NCBI GenBank assembly: GCA_947683425.1 | Contig: CANTUQ010000014.1 | Location: forward strand, 868,001 to 932,000 | Origin: Excoecaria cochinchinensis | Taxonomy: Eukaryota > Streptophyta > Magnoliopsida > Malpighiales > Euphorbiaceae | Direction of reading: 5' to 3' | Length of the DNA stretch: 64,000 nt | Shown here: positions 1 through 9,735 of the stretch, piece after piece | Layout of the letters: the number at the start of each line of letters is the position of its first letter | How positions within the stretch are numbered: the stretch's first letter is position 1 | Made by a program: the position numbers and the translations under genes | The notes under the pieces: model-generated | Told to the model about the DNA's origin: nothing | Database searches by the model: none | Seen by the model: the letters and a program-made list of their open reading frames with translations, nothing else

Positions 1-533
1 GAGTTGTATTCCGCTCCTTGTATTACTGTAATCTATTGCTTTCATTATCTATTTGATCATTTATCGCTTTCAAGATGTGAATAAATGCGCCTTTTAATCA
101 AACTGCATAGTGTGGAGAGAGAGCGAATTAATGACATTAAAATTTGATCATAAAATAATTGAGGTAGAAATAGATGAGAAATCTCGAACCCAGCTCTGGT
201 CTTTGGGCTCGAGAGGTTAGAGGTTATCCTCCAAAATACTTCTTGGGTCACGAGGCTTTAGCGCTAATCCTAGGCTCTTTAGGGTGAGAAGTTCACCTTC
301 CATGACCCCTCTGGCTAGCCCAAAATGGATACCAAGCGCAGTCTTAGGCTCTCCGAGGCGAGAGTAACTTTCCCAATGTTCTATTGGGTGGCGACTCCAT
401 GATACCTCCTTGTTGCCCAACATAGACGCACTTGCGATTTTATTGCAAGATGCCAACGGACTCGCAAATGCCCCGATCGCCCACGTGCGGGCGGTCCGAA
501 AGGGCGGCGCATCGGGATCCGGCGCGCATCACA
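1..533 (+). repeat. Tat-type LTR fragment, 3' end
   Basis: This is the last part of a plus-strand Tat-type LTR whose start lies outside the window. It carries the family's marker blocks in order: 'gttgtattccgc' near 5, the 'tctggtctttgg' block near 200, a CCCAAT/ATTGGG hairpin at 372-388 followed at once by TGGCGACTCC at 389-398, and the terminal 'gcgcgcatcaca' ending at 533. Base 534 starts unrelated sequence (a minus-strand LTR of the same family), so this is a 3' LTR or a solo LTR. The 5-bp duplication cannot be tested because the left end is missing. Confidence 0.75.
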
Positions 534-938
534 GACGGGCATCCCTAAAACTATCGACGAGCGTCCCTACTAAGGGCACGCGTGGAAATTTGGATACAGA
601 CGGGCCGAAACCCGGGACTAGGGACGGGCATCCCTACTCAGACATGTGTCCATCCGTAGCTACAGACAGGCCGTAATGCGGGACTAGGGACGGGCATCCC
701 TACTCAGACACGTGTCCGTCCCTAGCTACAAACGGGCTGTCCCTACTATGCATAGAGACGGGGATCGCCCCAATTAGACACGAGCGTCCCTACTAAGACG
801 GCCATCCCGTCCGTGGAGCAAAACTTCCAATTTGAAGCAAATCTCCCAAACTCTTTCAAAACCTCACGCTATAGAGAAAAAGATTTTAATCCCTGTGAAA
901 CCGAAAGACGAAAACCTCCGAATTCCATCCATTTATCC
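534..938 (-). repeat. Tat-type LTR fragment, start side (minus strand)
   Basis: Bases 534-938 repeat 2508-2930 almost word for word, including the 'gacgggc(g/a)tccctac' palindrome island and the block 'ctttcaaaacctcacgc'. It is the early part of a minus-strand LTR, lacking its first ~55-60 bp. It joins another minus-strand LTR end at about 937-942 through a shared 'ccgaa'. The left end is cut by the plus-strand LTR ending at 533. Confidence 0.7.
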
Positions 939-2355
939 GAACCTCGTGGCCTCCCGAGGACCCGCTTTAGGGCGATTAGGAAAGGTTCATAAAACTTGTA
1001 AGGTATTTACAAGTGCGTCTATTTTAGGCAACAATGAGGTTTCTTGGAGTCGCCATCCAATAGAACATTGGGAAGGGTCGTCTAGCCTCAGCGAGCCTAA
1101 GCCGGTGCATACATATCCATCTTGGCCAAGCCAGAGAGATCTTGGAGGTCTCAGCCTCTACCCCCTGGAGCCTAGGATTGTAAATTTAAGTCATTTGGTG
1201 AGACTCAAGAGGTGTCTTGGATGTCCTAGACCTCTCGCCTCATTGAGCCCCCAAAGACCAGAGTGAGTTCGGGACTTCTCATTTATTTGTACCTTGATCA
1301 ATATTATGATTAAGTTTTGAATTCATTGTTTCACCAACTTTCCACATGATGCATTTAATTTAGGCACAATCATTCATGTCAAAAGCAATAAGTAAAGCAT
1401 TACTAAAATAAACATTCTCAAAATAAATTACAATAAAAATAGGGGCGGAATACAACCCCCATTAAAAAAATATATATAAATCATACAAAAATTGGGATAT
1501 TCATTTGGAGTGAGGACATTGGTCCTGCCATGCATATTTATTACAAACTGATTTTTTTGAAAGGTGTCAATTTTGTTGGTTAAAAATAGGACGTTGGTCC
1601 ACAGCTCTCGAGAAAACCCCAAATTAATTACTATAAAATATTTGGCCCTTTTCACTTTAACGACATTGAAATAATCTTAATAATAACATGAATAAAAGGC
1701 AAGAGTGAAGAAAGAACCCGTATGGAAATCCTCAGATTGGCTCGACCATCATCGTTTACAACTCCAAATCCAAATGGTCATAAAATAACTCATAGGAATA
1801 AACATGTCAGTGTCGAAATTGGTGAATAAAGTAAAGAAAAGGAAAATAATAGGAAAACTTTTAAAAGAAATGAGTTAAAAGATTAAAAAAAGGGGTAAAA
1901 AATTGAAAACAATTAATATAAGTTAATTAAATCACACAAGTATTAATCCAGAATGTTTACCCTCGGATTTTACCTTTTTCGGTGAATATCGGATGATTTC
2001 GATCCCCGCACGCTCCACAAGGATCAAATAAAAATAGATCAAAGCAAGAAAATTTGTATTTTTCCTTATTGAAAATTTGATAGCGACCGAGTGTTTGAAT
2101 TAGCTGTATTGATGGAAACGAATAAATTTTGTTACCTCAAGTTGGCTTAATTTGCAAGAAAAATTCGAGTAAATCAATTAATTGGAAGAATTTTTATCAA
2201 ATAAAATTCTGAAAATAAACAAAGATTTCATAGATCTTTTGTAAATTGCTCATAAAAATCCTTTTCTAAAAAAATCCAATCTCTCAAAAATTTGTCACTT
2301 TCCTCACAAAAAAATGTCAAATTTTCTAACCCCCAATAATGAATTTTACTTCCCA

Positions 2356-2364
2356 ATTTATAGA
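2356..2364 (-). promoter_or_regulatory. candidate TATA box of Tat-type LTR
   Basis: The minus strand reads tctataaat about 145 bp downstream of the palindrome island. The LTR at 55156-57591 has ctataaatag in the same relative place. No start site can be seen directly. Confidence 0.4.
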
Positions 2365-2507
2365 ATTTTTGGAGATAAAATAAGATAAGCATCAGTCTAA
2401 AGTTTGAATTTTAAAAGGAGTTTTAAAATTCAATTTTTATACAAAACTTATCCCCATTTGAAAGATTTGAGATTAAATTTTATCAAATCCGGCGTTATCT
2501 GATCAGA

Positions 2508-2800
2508 TCCACTACCGACGAGCATCCCTACAACTACCGACGGGCGTCCCTACAAAGGGCACGCGAGGAAATTTGGATACAGACGGGTCGAAACACGGGA
2601 CTAGGGACGGGCGTCCCTACTCAGACACGTGTCCGTCCCTAGCTACAGGCGGGCCGTAATGCGAGACTAGGGACGGGCGTCCCTACTCAAACACGTGTCC
2701 ATCCCTAGCTACAAACGGGCCGTCCCTAATTTGCATAGAGACGGGGATCGGCCCAATTAGAGATGGGTGTCCCTACTCAGACGGCCATCCCGTCTGTGGA
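2508..2800 (-). repeat. palindrome island in Tat-type LTR
   Basis: Dense short dyads. TAGGGACG-GG-CGTCCCTA at 2602-2619 is followed at 2624-2633 by the perfect palindrome GACACGTGTC, which contains a CACGTG G-box core. The same pair recurs about 75 bp further on with slight changes, and related words continue to 2800. Copies of the island occur at 534-822 and 57130-57400. Confidence 0.75.
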
Positions 2801-2990
2801 GCAAAACTTCCAATTTCAAGCAAAATCTTCGAAACTCTTTCAAAACCTCACGCTATAGAGAAAAAGATTTTAATCCTTGTGAAACCGAAAGACGAAAACC
2901 TTCGAATTCCATCCATTTATCTGGAAACCAACGTGGATCTCTTCATCAGGTAACTCTGACCTGGACTGCCTCAAGACCTGGTGTCTACAA

Positions 2991-3007
2991 TTGCACCCAA
3001 TTTTGGG
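2991..3007 (-). other. polypurine tract of Tat-type element
   Basis: The minus strand reads cccaaaattgggtgcaa next to the LTR start at 2989. The matching sites at 24451-24462, 25024-25041 and 57592-57610 read aaaattgggggcaac before TGTAGACACC or a close variant. This is the priming site for plus-strand DNA synthesis. Confidence 0.65.
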
Positions 3008-3089
3008 AAAACTAGTGCACTAGTGTCTAGACGAGCAAAAATTTAGAGAAGAAAGGAAAGAGACGCATACCTGAGGTAGTCCTTACCTT

Positions 3090-3480
3090 TTGCCGGGGAA
3101 GTAGCGATGCATCGAGTCTGCTTCAGACTTACAAAATGCGAGGATTGCTCTCCTGAGCTGCAATGAGTCTGCTCCAGACTTACGAATTGTGGATGGTGAT
3201 GCGCCGAGTCTACTCCAGACTCACAAAAGGCGAGGGCTGCTCTCTTGAGCTGCACCGAGTCTGCTCCAGACTTACAAAGTGCGGATAGTGATGCGCTGAG
3301 TCTACTCCAGACTTAAAAAACGCGAGGGCTACTCTCCTGAGCTGCACCGAGTCTGCTCCAGACTTACAAAGTGCGGATAGTGATGCGCCGAGTCTACTCC
3401 AGCTTACAAAACGCGAGGGTTGCTCTCCTGAGCTGCACCGAGTCCGCTCCAGACTTACAAAGTGCGGATGATGATGCGCC
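3090..3480 (-). repeat. 92-bp tandem repeat (type 1) in Tat 3' UTR
   Basis: About four tandem units; the word 'gagtctgctccagactta' recurs at 3165, 3257 and 3349, exactly 92 bp apart. Each unit is two related ~46-bp halves ('gagtctgctcc' and 'gagtctactcc'). The array lies between the 3' ORF and the polypurine tract. The same array is at 25135-25430. Confidence 0.85.
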
Positions 3481-4042
3481 CCACTGTCCTCGTCTTCGTA
3501 TGTGCGGTGACTAATCTATCCTGCTAGCCTTATCTCATCCTGCGTGGTGTCTAATTTATATCGCTAGTCCCGTTTTAAGTTTGCGAACTTTCCTTGCTAA
3601 CCTCCATTCAATCGGCAAGGTACGATTCTGATCTGTTGATTCTCATCTAATATTGAATGCGATCTTGAAGGATATAATGTTTGATCTGTTTATAATTCCT
3701 TTTGACTGCTGGTCATTTTCGAATTGGTGTGAAACCATGTTCCTGTATTGTAAGAGACTCTTGTTAATTCTCGCGCAAATTAACTTGATTGGTAGATTTA
3801 CGAACATTTTTATGTTGCCCGTTATTATTTATCATCCTGTTTACTATATGATCAATTGTCTTTTCCTTCTTTTCTCTCTCTCTGTTTTTTTTTAAGAAAT
3901 TTAAATCGTGAAGAAATAACATGCAAATTTAACAGGTTAATCCATAAATGTTTTTCCACTAAAAGGTTAAATTTTGTACAATATACAGATGTGATTACAA
4001 CAAAAAGTATAAATACAAAGCTAGAAGAACTCCCTGAACAAT
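3481..4042 (-). other. 3' untranslated stretch of Tat-type element
   Basis: Between the tandem repeats and the ORF end; closely matched at 25430-26000 and 59250-59640 (shared words 'gatataatgtttgatctg', 'ttgactgctggtcatttt'). Open frames here, such as the one at 3653-3895, are not preserved among the copies, so I treat it as noncoding. Confidence 0.6.
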
Positions 4043-4849
4043 CTATAATGGCACATAATCTGAGAGATCCTCTGGATCATCATCATCATCATCTGATAGA
4101 TGAACCGGCTGGCCTCGTGATGAAGAAGCAGATGGTCCCGCATCTGGAGCAGATGGCTGCCTGGGAGGGGCTGATGGTCCGGCCTGCTGAGCAGCCGAGG
4201 CTCTGGCCTGTCGCTGGTATCTGGGAGGTACAATCACTGGTACTGATAACGGCTGCGCTCTCGCTGGGTCCTGCTGCTAGAACTAGACTTGAGCTTATCC
4301 ATCAAGGAAAGGCTATGCGCATACCGTCATGAACTGCAGCGTATTAGTGACGACCCCCCTAACTCTCTGAAAGCGCCGGCCAGGCGAAGGGTCTGATCTG
4401 TAGAGGTAGTCCCCATACTCTTCAGCCTATCGTCTATATTCTCTCTAAACTCTCGCATGGACTGGGCGATGGGAGCTATGGCACCCTCTAGGACCTGGAT
4501 CCTGAATCTGAGAGCCTCAACTGACTCATCCACCACCTGTACAGATGCATCTATCCTCTGAGTCACATCATCCTGTGAGGCCCTCATCTCCTGCCTCAGC
4601 TGACCCACGAGCCTCTACTGCTCCTGCCTCAAATAATCAATAAGCCTCCCCTGCTCCTGGATGATACCCTGCTGTTGATCTAGCCGCTCTATGATGACTC
4701 TATCTCGCTCCCCGAGCTGCCCGAGAAAGGTTCTGTCTCTCTCCTCCTATCAGTGTTCAAAGGATGCAAACATAGAGGTCAAAATCGCAGCAAAATCTGG
4801 CTGTACCGGGTGAATCGATGGTGTGAATGGAGGGGGAGCTGACTCTGGT
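4043..4849 (-). pseudogene. Athila-type ORF of a Tat-like element, C-terminal half
   Basis: This is the downstream half of one minus-strand gene whose upstream half is at 14697-15530; the Tekay element at 4850-14696 sits between them and both edges carry CTGGT. The segment encodes a Q/E/R-rich coiled-coil region (about 4327-4700; for example RLIDYLRQEQ, EALRFRIQVLEGAIAP), then a Pro/Ala/Ser-rich stretch and an acidic tail ending DDDDDDPEDLSDYVPL with the stop at 4043. At least one in-frame TAG (after RQEQ) and a frameshift near 4240-4330 break it. The ORF at 51205-52589 has the same layout: conserved N-terminal domain, Pro-rich linker, coiled coil. Function of this ORF class is unknown; no membrane segment is evident. 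Confidence 0.65.
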
Positions 4850-5970
4850 TGTCACACCCCGTTTGCCCCCTAGTTGAATGAGCCATATTTGTATGTGTAT
4901 GCAATTGCATGAGTTTTGGTTTATAAGGGCATTTTGGTAATTTTGCATGTTATAAGAGTTTTTCTTGCATGTGGGTGCATGCATGGTGCCATGGTGTGAA
5001 TTAATTGGGTTAGAGTTGTGTGTGTGCATGAGTGCACCATAGTAGGATATGCACTAGTGGGTTATGGTTGTGTGTGTTGTGCATACAATTGTAGAGTATG
5101 TGTTAGTTGGGAGAGTTTTGTGTGTATGTGTGATGCACTTAGCTAGGGTGTGAGTGACCAAATCCCTCCACTAGGATCTTGACATGTGTCTAGGTTAAGA
5201 AGAGAAAGGGAAAAGAAAGGAAAGGGGAAAATCAGATTTTTCTTTTCCTCACTTGTGTTTCCCGTTCCTCACGCCGCCCCTCTTCTTTCCTTCTTCTTGT
5301 CTTCTTCTCTTGGACATTGGTTGAGATTCAAGAGTTCTAGTGGGGATTTGATCATCTCTTAGTAGTCTTTGGTAAGTATTATGCATCCATTTTGCCTTTG
5401 TTTAAGTTCTCCATCTTCTTCTATTTTTCTTATTTTCGAAATGGGTTTGAAGTTTGGATTCTTGTTTTGTTTGCTTGTTTTTGGTTGGGTTCCTAGTTGA
5501 GCCTCCCCGGGATCCTAAAGGCAAGGAAGTTGCTGGATCAAGTGGAACTAAACACTAGGAGCTAAGGATTTTGAGGTTTGGGAATTTCTTCCTTTTTATG
5601 TGAAAATGTTCATGAGTGTGTTCTTGATGTTTTCTTGGAATTAGGTTGTTAGATGTCCTTTATTTTGATATTTATGCTATGGGTCTTTGTTTTAGAATGT
5701 GGAACTTGCAAGATTATGAATTAATCATGATGAATTCGGATTTGAAGTAATTTGATGCATAAATGGAGTTTGTGAATGATTATTGAAATTAAATGTTCAA
5801 ATTGATGGATTGGATGAAGTTTATTGTGAATAAATGTTATGACATGGTTGTTTATGCTTTGGATGGCTGGATTTGAGGTAAGTAACCTTTGATTGAGATT
5901 TGTGTGGTCGGAGGAAGAATTGGAAGAGGAAAATCTGCAGAATTTCTGCAGATTTTCAAAATCCCGACTC

Positions 5971-6335
5971 TGTCGCGATCGCGACGACTGTCGCGAGGTC
6001 GCGACAGAGATCGGTAGTGGGAGCTTCGCTGTCGCGAGCACGCGACATTCGTCGCGAGCCCGCGACAGCCGAAGTGTTGTATACCTTCTGTCGCGAGCGC
6101 GACAACAGTCGCGATCGCGACAGAGAGTATTGTTGCCAGGTGTTATCGCGACCACGCGATCCGTCGCGAGATCGCGACAGCACCCTTTGCCTTCTGTCGC
6201 GATCGCGACATCCGTCGCGAGCGCGACAGAGCCTGGCTCTTCCGTCCTCCCCGCGGTCGCGAGATCTGTCGCGCGCGTGCAGCGAAGAGACTCTGGTCTC
6301 TGTCGCGAGCGCGACAGACGTCGCGAGCGCGACAG
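5971..6335 (+). repeat. TCGCGA paired-palindrome island, 5' LTR
   Basis: About seven units, each of two side-by-side dyads such as TGTCGCGATCGCGAC and CTGTCGCGAGGTCGCGACAG, with non-palindromic spacers of about 20-30 bp between units. The stretch is very rich in CpG while the LTR around it is AT-rich. Long open frames on both strands here are by-products of the palindromic word. Confidence 0.9.
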
Positions 6336-6424
6336 TCCCTTGTATGCTGAATGAGTTTTCTCTCTTCGCCTGTTCCTTGAACTTCAGTTTACTTTAGCAG
6401 TTATGAGATTTATGCATGATATCC

Positions 6425-6431
6425 TATAAAT
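6425..6431 (+). promoter_or_regulatory. candidate TATA box, Tekay 5' LTR
   Basis: The word tataaat in 'atcctataaatgatatgc', 90 bp after the palindrome island, is unchanged in the other two Tekay LTRs (13702-13708 and minus strand 62654-62660). It is the best core-promoter candidate in the LTR. Confidence 0.45.
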
Positions 6432-6980
6432 GATATGCAAGTGTAATTATGATATGACTATGCTTAATTGATGATGATTAATTTGGAATCACGAAATGGA
6501 TTGAACGGTTTATGTATGACCTGCTAGAGTCTAGTCAGTGGATAGTTAGGCATGCCTAATAGAGTCTTTGCTGCAGCTTCTGTTATTTCTGTTTGGACCC
6601 CGATCAGGTCCCCGTTTTGTTCCTCGCGAACTTCTGTATTGTGTTTGGATCTTGTTTAAGGTCCTTCTGGAAATGTTTGTAAATGAAAAGTTAAAATGGT
6701 TTTTCGTCTTCGATTGGTACTCGTAAAGTACTTTCTGTTCACTCGTTATCCACTACCTTGAGTCAGCAGGTGTTTTCAATGTTTAAAGTACTTATATGAA
6801 TTGTTATATGAGCAAATACATGTTTTATCCTTCTTGATGCAAAGATGAAAAGTACAATCTGTAAAGATAATGCGATTATGGATATGAATCTTTTGGTGAA
6901 TGGCTATATGTACTTACGCATGTGAATTGCCTTGACGACCGTTGTGAATGGTTGTCTTCATGCTATGTGTGTTTTCCCCA

Positions 6981-7018
6981 CTAAGCGTTTATCGCTTAGC
7001 ACGGTGTGTTTACCCGTG
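6981..7018 (+). other. double stem-loop, Tekay 5' LTR
   Basis: Two adjacent inverted repeats: CTAAGCG/CGCTTAG with a 5-nt loop (6981-6999), then CACGG/CCGTG (7000-7018). Both recur in the other Tekay LTRs and, with different bases but kept pairing, in the diverged solo LTR at 39683-39720. Confidence 0.7.
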
Positions 7019-7424
7019 CAGGTGCGGAAGGAGTTTCTTCTGGGAGAGTCGTCACCATCAAAGTCAACACAGCAGGGTCGTAGTATAGGGCTTATTTTTG
7101 TAGTTCTATGATTCTTTTTGTATAGAACTCTCATATGATTTTGTGTTAGCTTCCGCTTTTGTAATTGTAATTTTGGGATATGTAATTATCTGTTGTTTCT
7201 CTCAGTTGATCAGAACAGTAATGTAATGCTTTCATTATATTAATGCATGATCAGCTTCCATGAATGATTTTGTAAAGTTTTAATTTACCCTGTATTTTGG
7301 TATGTATGTTTATGTATGAATGTATGTATATTCTGTATCTATGTGGTGACACCTTTACTCCTACGGCGTCTTACTCCATATCGGATGGGATCGCCTACGT
7401 ATGGGTAAGGGGTGTTACAAGTTG

Positions 7425-7436
7425 TGGTATCAGAGC
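7425..7436 (+). other. primer-binding site, tRNA-iMet, Tekay element
   Basis: TGGTATCAGAGC lies 5 bp after the 5' LTR end. It is complementary to the 3' end of plant initiator Met tRNA, the usual primer for minus-strand synthesis in this clade. Confidence 0.9.
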
Positions 7437-7539
7437 TCCGGTTTAGGCGTTTCTGGGTGATTGCTTATATGATGCTATGTGTGTATATGTCTATGTTTAG
7501 GGCTGTGTTGGCTGATGTGGTTGTCCTCTTGTTTGTTAG

Positions 7540-9735
7540 ATGAATTCTGATTCTGCTCACGGTGCGCTCGAGGAGTCCGCTGAAAGTGTGAACCCTCCAG
7601 CGGTAGATCCGTCTGTCTCTGTTTCGGTGTCGGCTCAACGTGCTAGGGTCCAACCTGAGGCCGCTGCCATGCCTTTTGAGGCGATACTTAGATTGCATCA
7701 AGACATGGCTCGGGTTTTGGATAGAGTGACTGCCCCGAAAGCTCCGATAGTGAGTCTGAGAAGAGCGGGTGTTGAGGATTTTTATGGGACCGGACTGGAT
7801 GAATCTGAGTTAGCCAAGAAGTGGCTAGATAAAGTTAAGAGAGCCTTGAGGGAAATCAGGTGCCCTCCTGATCAGCAAGCCGAGTGTGCTGTAGCCTTGC
7901 TTCAGGGTTCAGCTTATGAATGGTGGGAGTTGGTGTGTAGGCAGCCTCAGATGCCTGACCCTTTGACATGGGATTTCTTTGATGAGCAATTTTCTAAGAA
8001 GTATGTGACTCAGGCGTATAGGGACGCAAGATGGGCGCAGTTTCTGAGTTTGAGGCAAAGGGCCTTGTCTGTGGCAGATTATGAGAAGGAGTTTAACCGG
8101 TTGTCCCGTTATGCTCGGCGTGGGGTCATGACGGATGATTTTAGATGCAAGCACTTCGAGGCCGGGTTGAATGATTCTTTGAAGATTGCTTTAGTTTCTT
8201 TGATGTGTATGCCGGGGGTACAGTATTATCAGATTGCTGAAGCTGCGTTGAGGGCAGAGAAAGTGGAAACTTTGATTAGAGAGAGAGCTCAGCGCCGGAG
8301 TTCAGCTAGAGGTGGTGTTTCCTCATCTTCGGGTAAGAGGTCTAGGAACCCGCAAGATGATCCTGCAGCTGGTTCGGCTTCAAGGGGGAGAAGGCAAGGT
8401 TCAGCTGCAGTGTCTGGTTCTGGTAGGGGTGGTCGGTCTGATGCTGCTCCCGTTTGTTCAAATTGCAGTAAGGCTCACTGGGGTGAGTGTAGGTGGCTTA
8501 CTGGTGGGTGTTTCAGGTGTGGGAGCACTGAACACCGGGTGGCTTATTGTCCTCAGATGAGTGAAGACTCGGGTCCTCAGGGAGGAGCTAGCAGAGTTGG
8601 ATCGAATGCTCCGCAGGCCTCTAGAGGTAGAGGTAGAGGAAGAGGTCGAGGCGGTCGCCCCAGAGATGTAGCTGGTTCTGAGACTGTGGAGCGTCCTCCT
8701 CCTATGGCCGTTAGAGCTTATGCAGTTAGAGCCAGAGATGAGCAGGATGCGCCTGATGTGATTGCTGGTAAGTTCCTACTCCATGACACTGAATTATATG
8801 CTCTAATAGATCCTGGTTCCACACAATCATATTTGTGCACACATAAGTTTATTGATAAGTTGCACGTGGTAGAACAGTTAGACTATGAGATATGTGTGAC
8901 CAATCCGTTAGGGCATAGTGTCAGTGTGAGTAGAGTGTATAGGAATTGTCCGTTGATGGTTGAGAATGTTGAGTTTCCTGTGGATTTGATAGAGTTGCCC
9001 TTCAGAGAGTATGACTTGATTCTGGGTATGGACTGGTTGAGTAAGCATAGAGCCGTGGTTGATTGTCATAGGAAGACTTTCGTGCTTCGAGATAGGAATC
9101 GAGCTCCAGTGTTTGTCAGAGGTTTGGGTGCGAGTTCCGTGCACAATGTGATTTCTGCTATTCAAGCTAAGAGGTTTATGAGAAAAGGTTGTGAGGCTTT
9201 TCTGGCTGTGGTTTTGGATTCCAGGAGGGATCAAGTTAGGATTGAGAACATCCCTATTGTTCGAGAGTTCAGTGATGTTTTTCCGAGTGACTTGCCTGGT
9301 TTGCCTCCGGAGAGGGAAGTTGAGCTAGCCATAGAGATTATGCCGGGTACCACACCGGTGTCGAAGGCACCTTATCGGATGGCTCCTGTAGATTTGAGAG
9401 AACTTAAAACTCAACTGCAAGAGCTATTGGATAAGGGATACATTCGACCCAGCATATCTCCTTGGGGAGCTCCGGTCCTGTTTGTTAAGAAGAAGGATGG
9501 GTCTTTGAGGATGTGTATAGACTACAGGCAGATTAATAAGGTCACAGTGAAGAATAAGTATCCGTTGCCCAGGGTTGAAGATTTGTTTGATCAGCTGCGA
9601 GGTGCCGGTGTGTTTTCTAGATTGACCTTCGGTCTGGGTATTATCAGCTTCGTGTTAAGGACGAGGATGTGGTTAAGACTGCATTTCGGACTCGGTATGG
9701 CCACTATGAGTTCCTTGTTATGCCGTTTGGTTTGA
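7540..9735 (+). CDS. gag-pol: Tekay Gag-protease-RT (N-terminal part of polyprotein)
   Basis: First 731 codons of the Tekay polyprotein, starting 104 bp after the primer site. A retrotransposon Gag domain (about residues 100-240, with YEWWELV and FFDEQF) is followed by a basic Ser/Gly/Arg-rich linker and two Cys/His clusters. The second, residues 324-337, is a standard CX2CX4HX4C knuckle (CFRCGSTEHRVAYC) for packaging RNA. The aspartic protease active site is DPGS at residue 424. RT begins near 600 (KAPYRMAP, LFVKKKDGSLRMCIDYRQIN). A one-base deletion near 9619-9621 (codon 694) shifts the frame inside RT; residues after about 694 are out of frame and the real reading continues in the next ORF. 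Base use matches the rest of the element. As it stands the element cannot make RT in one chain unless the ribosome shifts there, for which I see no signal. Confidence 0.92.
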   Translation: MNSDSAHGALEESAESVNPPAVDPSVSVSVSAQRARVQPEAAAMPFEAILRLHQDMARVLDRVTAPKAPIVSLRRAGVEDFYGTGLDESELAKKWLDKVKRALREIRCPPDQQAECAVALLQGSAYEWWELVCRQPQMPDPLTWDFFDEQFSKKYVTQAYRDARWAQFLSLRQRALSVADYEKEFNRLSRYARRGVMTDDFRCKHFEAGLNDSLKIALVSLMCMPGVQYYQIAEAALRAEKVETLIRERAQRRSSARGGVSSSSGKRSRNPQDDPAAGSASRGRRQGSAAVSGSGRGGRSDAAPVCSNCSKAHWGECRWLTGGCFRCGSTEHRVAYCPQMSEDSGPQGGASRVGSNAPQASRGRGRGRGRGGRPRDVAGSETVERPPPMAVRAYAVRARDEQDAPDVIAGKFLLHDTELYALIDPGSTQSYLCTHKFIDKLHVVEQLDYEICVTNPLGHSVSVSRVYRNCPLMVENVEFPVDLIELPFREYDLILGMDWLSKHRAVVDCHRKTFVLRDRNRAPVFVRGLGASSVHNVISAIQAKRFMRKGCEAFLAVVLDSRRDQVRIENIPIVREFSDVFPSDLPGLPPEREVELAIEIMPGTTPVSKAPYRMAPVDLRELKTQLQELLDKGYIRPSISPWGAPVLFVKKKDGSLRMCIDYRQINKVTVKNKYPLPRVEDLFDQLRGAGVFSRLTFGLGIISFVLRTRMWLRLHFGLGMATMSSLLCRLV

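Larger units (their letters stand above)
938..2989 (-). repeat. 3' LTR of a minus-strand Tat-type element
   Basis: Read on the minus strand it starts TGTAGACACC at 2989 and runs to about 938, where the usual end 'gcgcgcatcaca' is replaced by another LTR. A polypurine tract lies just outside the start (2991-3007), so it is a 3' LTR. From its start it holds a palindrome island (2508-2800), a candidate TATA box (2356-2364), the 'gggcggaatacaaccccc' block near 1443 and the hairpin modules with a primer-like core at 1046-1055. At about 2.05 kb it is shorter than the complete solo LTR at 32676-35390 (2715 bp). Confidence 0.75.
4850..7419 (+). repeat. 5' LTR of Tekay element
   Basis: Starts TGTCACACCCC and ends GGGGTGTTACA, so its ends form an 11-bp near-perfect inverted repeat. 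It is 2570 bp long. It contains the TCGCGA palindrome island (5971-6335), a candidate TATA box (6425-6431) and a double stem-loop (6981-7018). It is 18 bp longer than the 3' LTR because that copy lost 18 bp inside the island. Confidence 0.95.

Noticed and set aside
832..1266. 144-codon ORF, and similar ORFs at 17739-18092, 26808-27140, 36944-37255 and 55152-55400
   Set aside because: All are readings of the conserved terminal part of Tat LTRs on either strand; frames differ between copies and no domain is recognisable.
3653..4332. ORFs beginning MNAILKD or nearby (also 25596-26120 and 59304-59519)
   Set aside because: They lie antisense to the element's 3' UTR and ORF tail. DNA similarity among copies explains the shared residues; frames are broken differently in each.
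5893..6397. Overlapping Arg/Asp/Ser-rich ORFs of 140-170 codons on both strands (also near 13188-13674 and 62688-63253)
   Set aside because: They are readings of the TCGCGA palindrome island in several frames; CG-rich repeats lack stop codons. No start context, domain or codon bias supports translation.
7425..7436. tRNA gene fragments at primer sites (also 18095, 31007, 36828, 44458)
   Set aside because: Only 12-19 bases complementary to tRNA 3' ends are present, right next to LTRs; no cloverleaf surrounds them.
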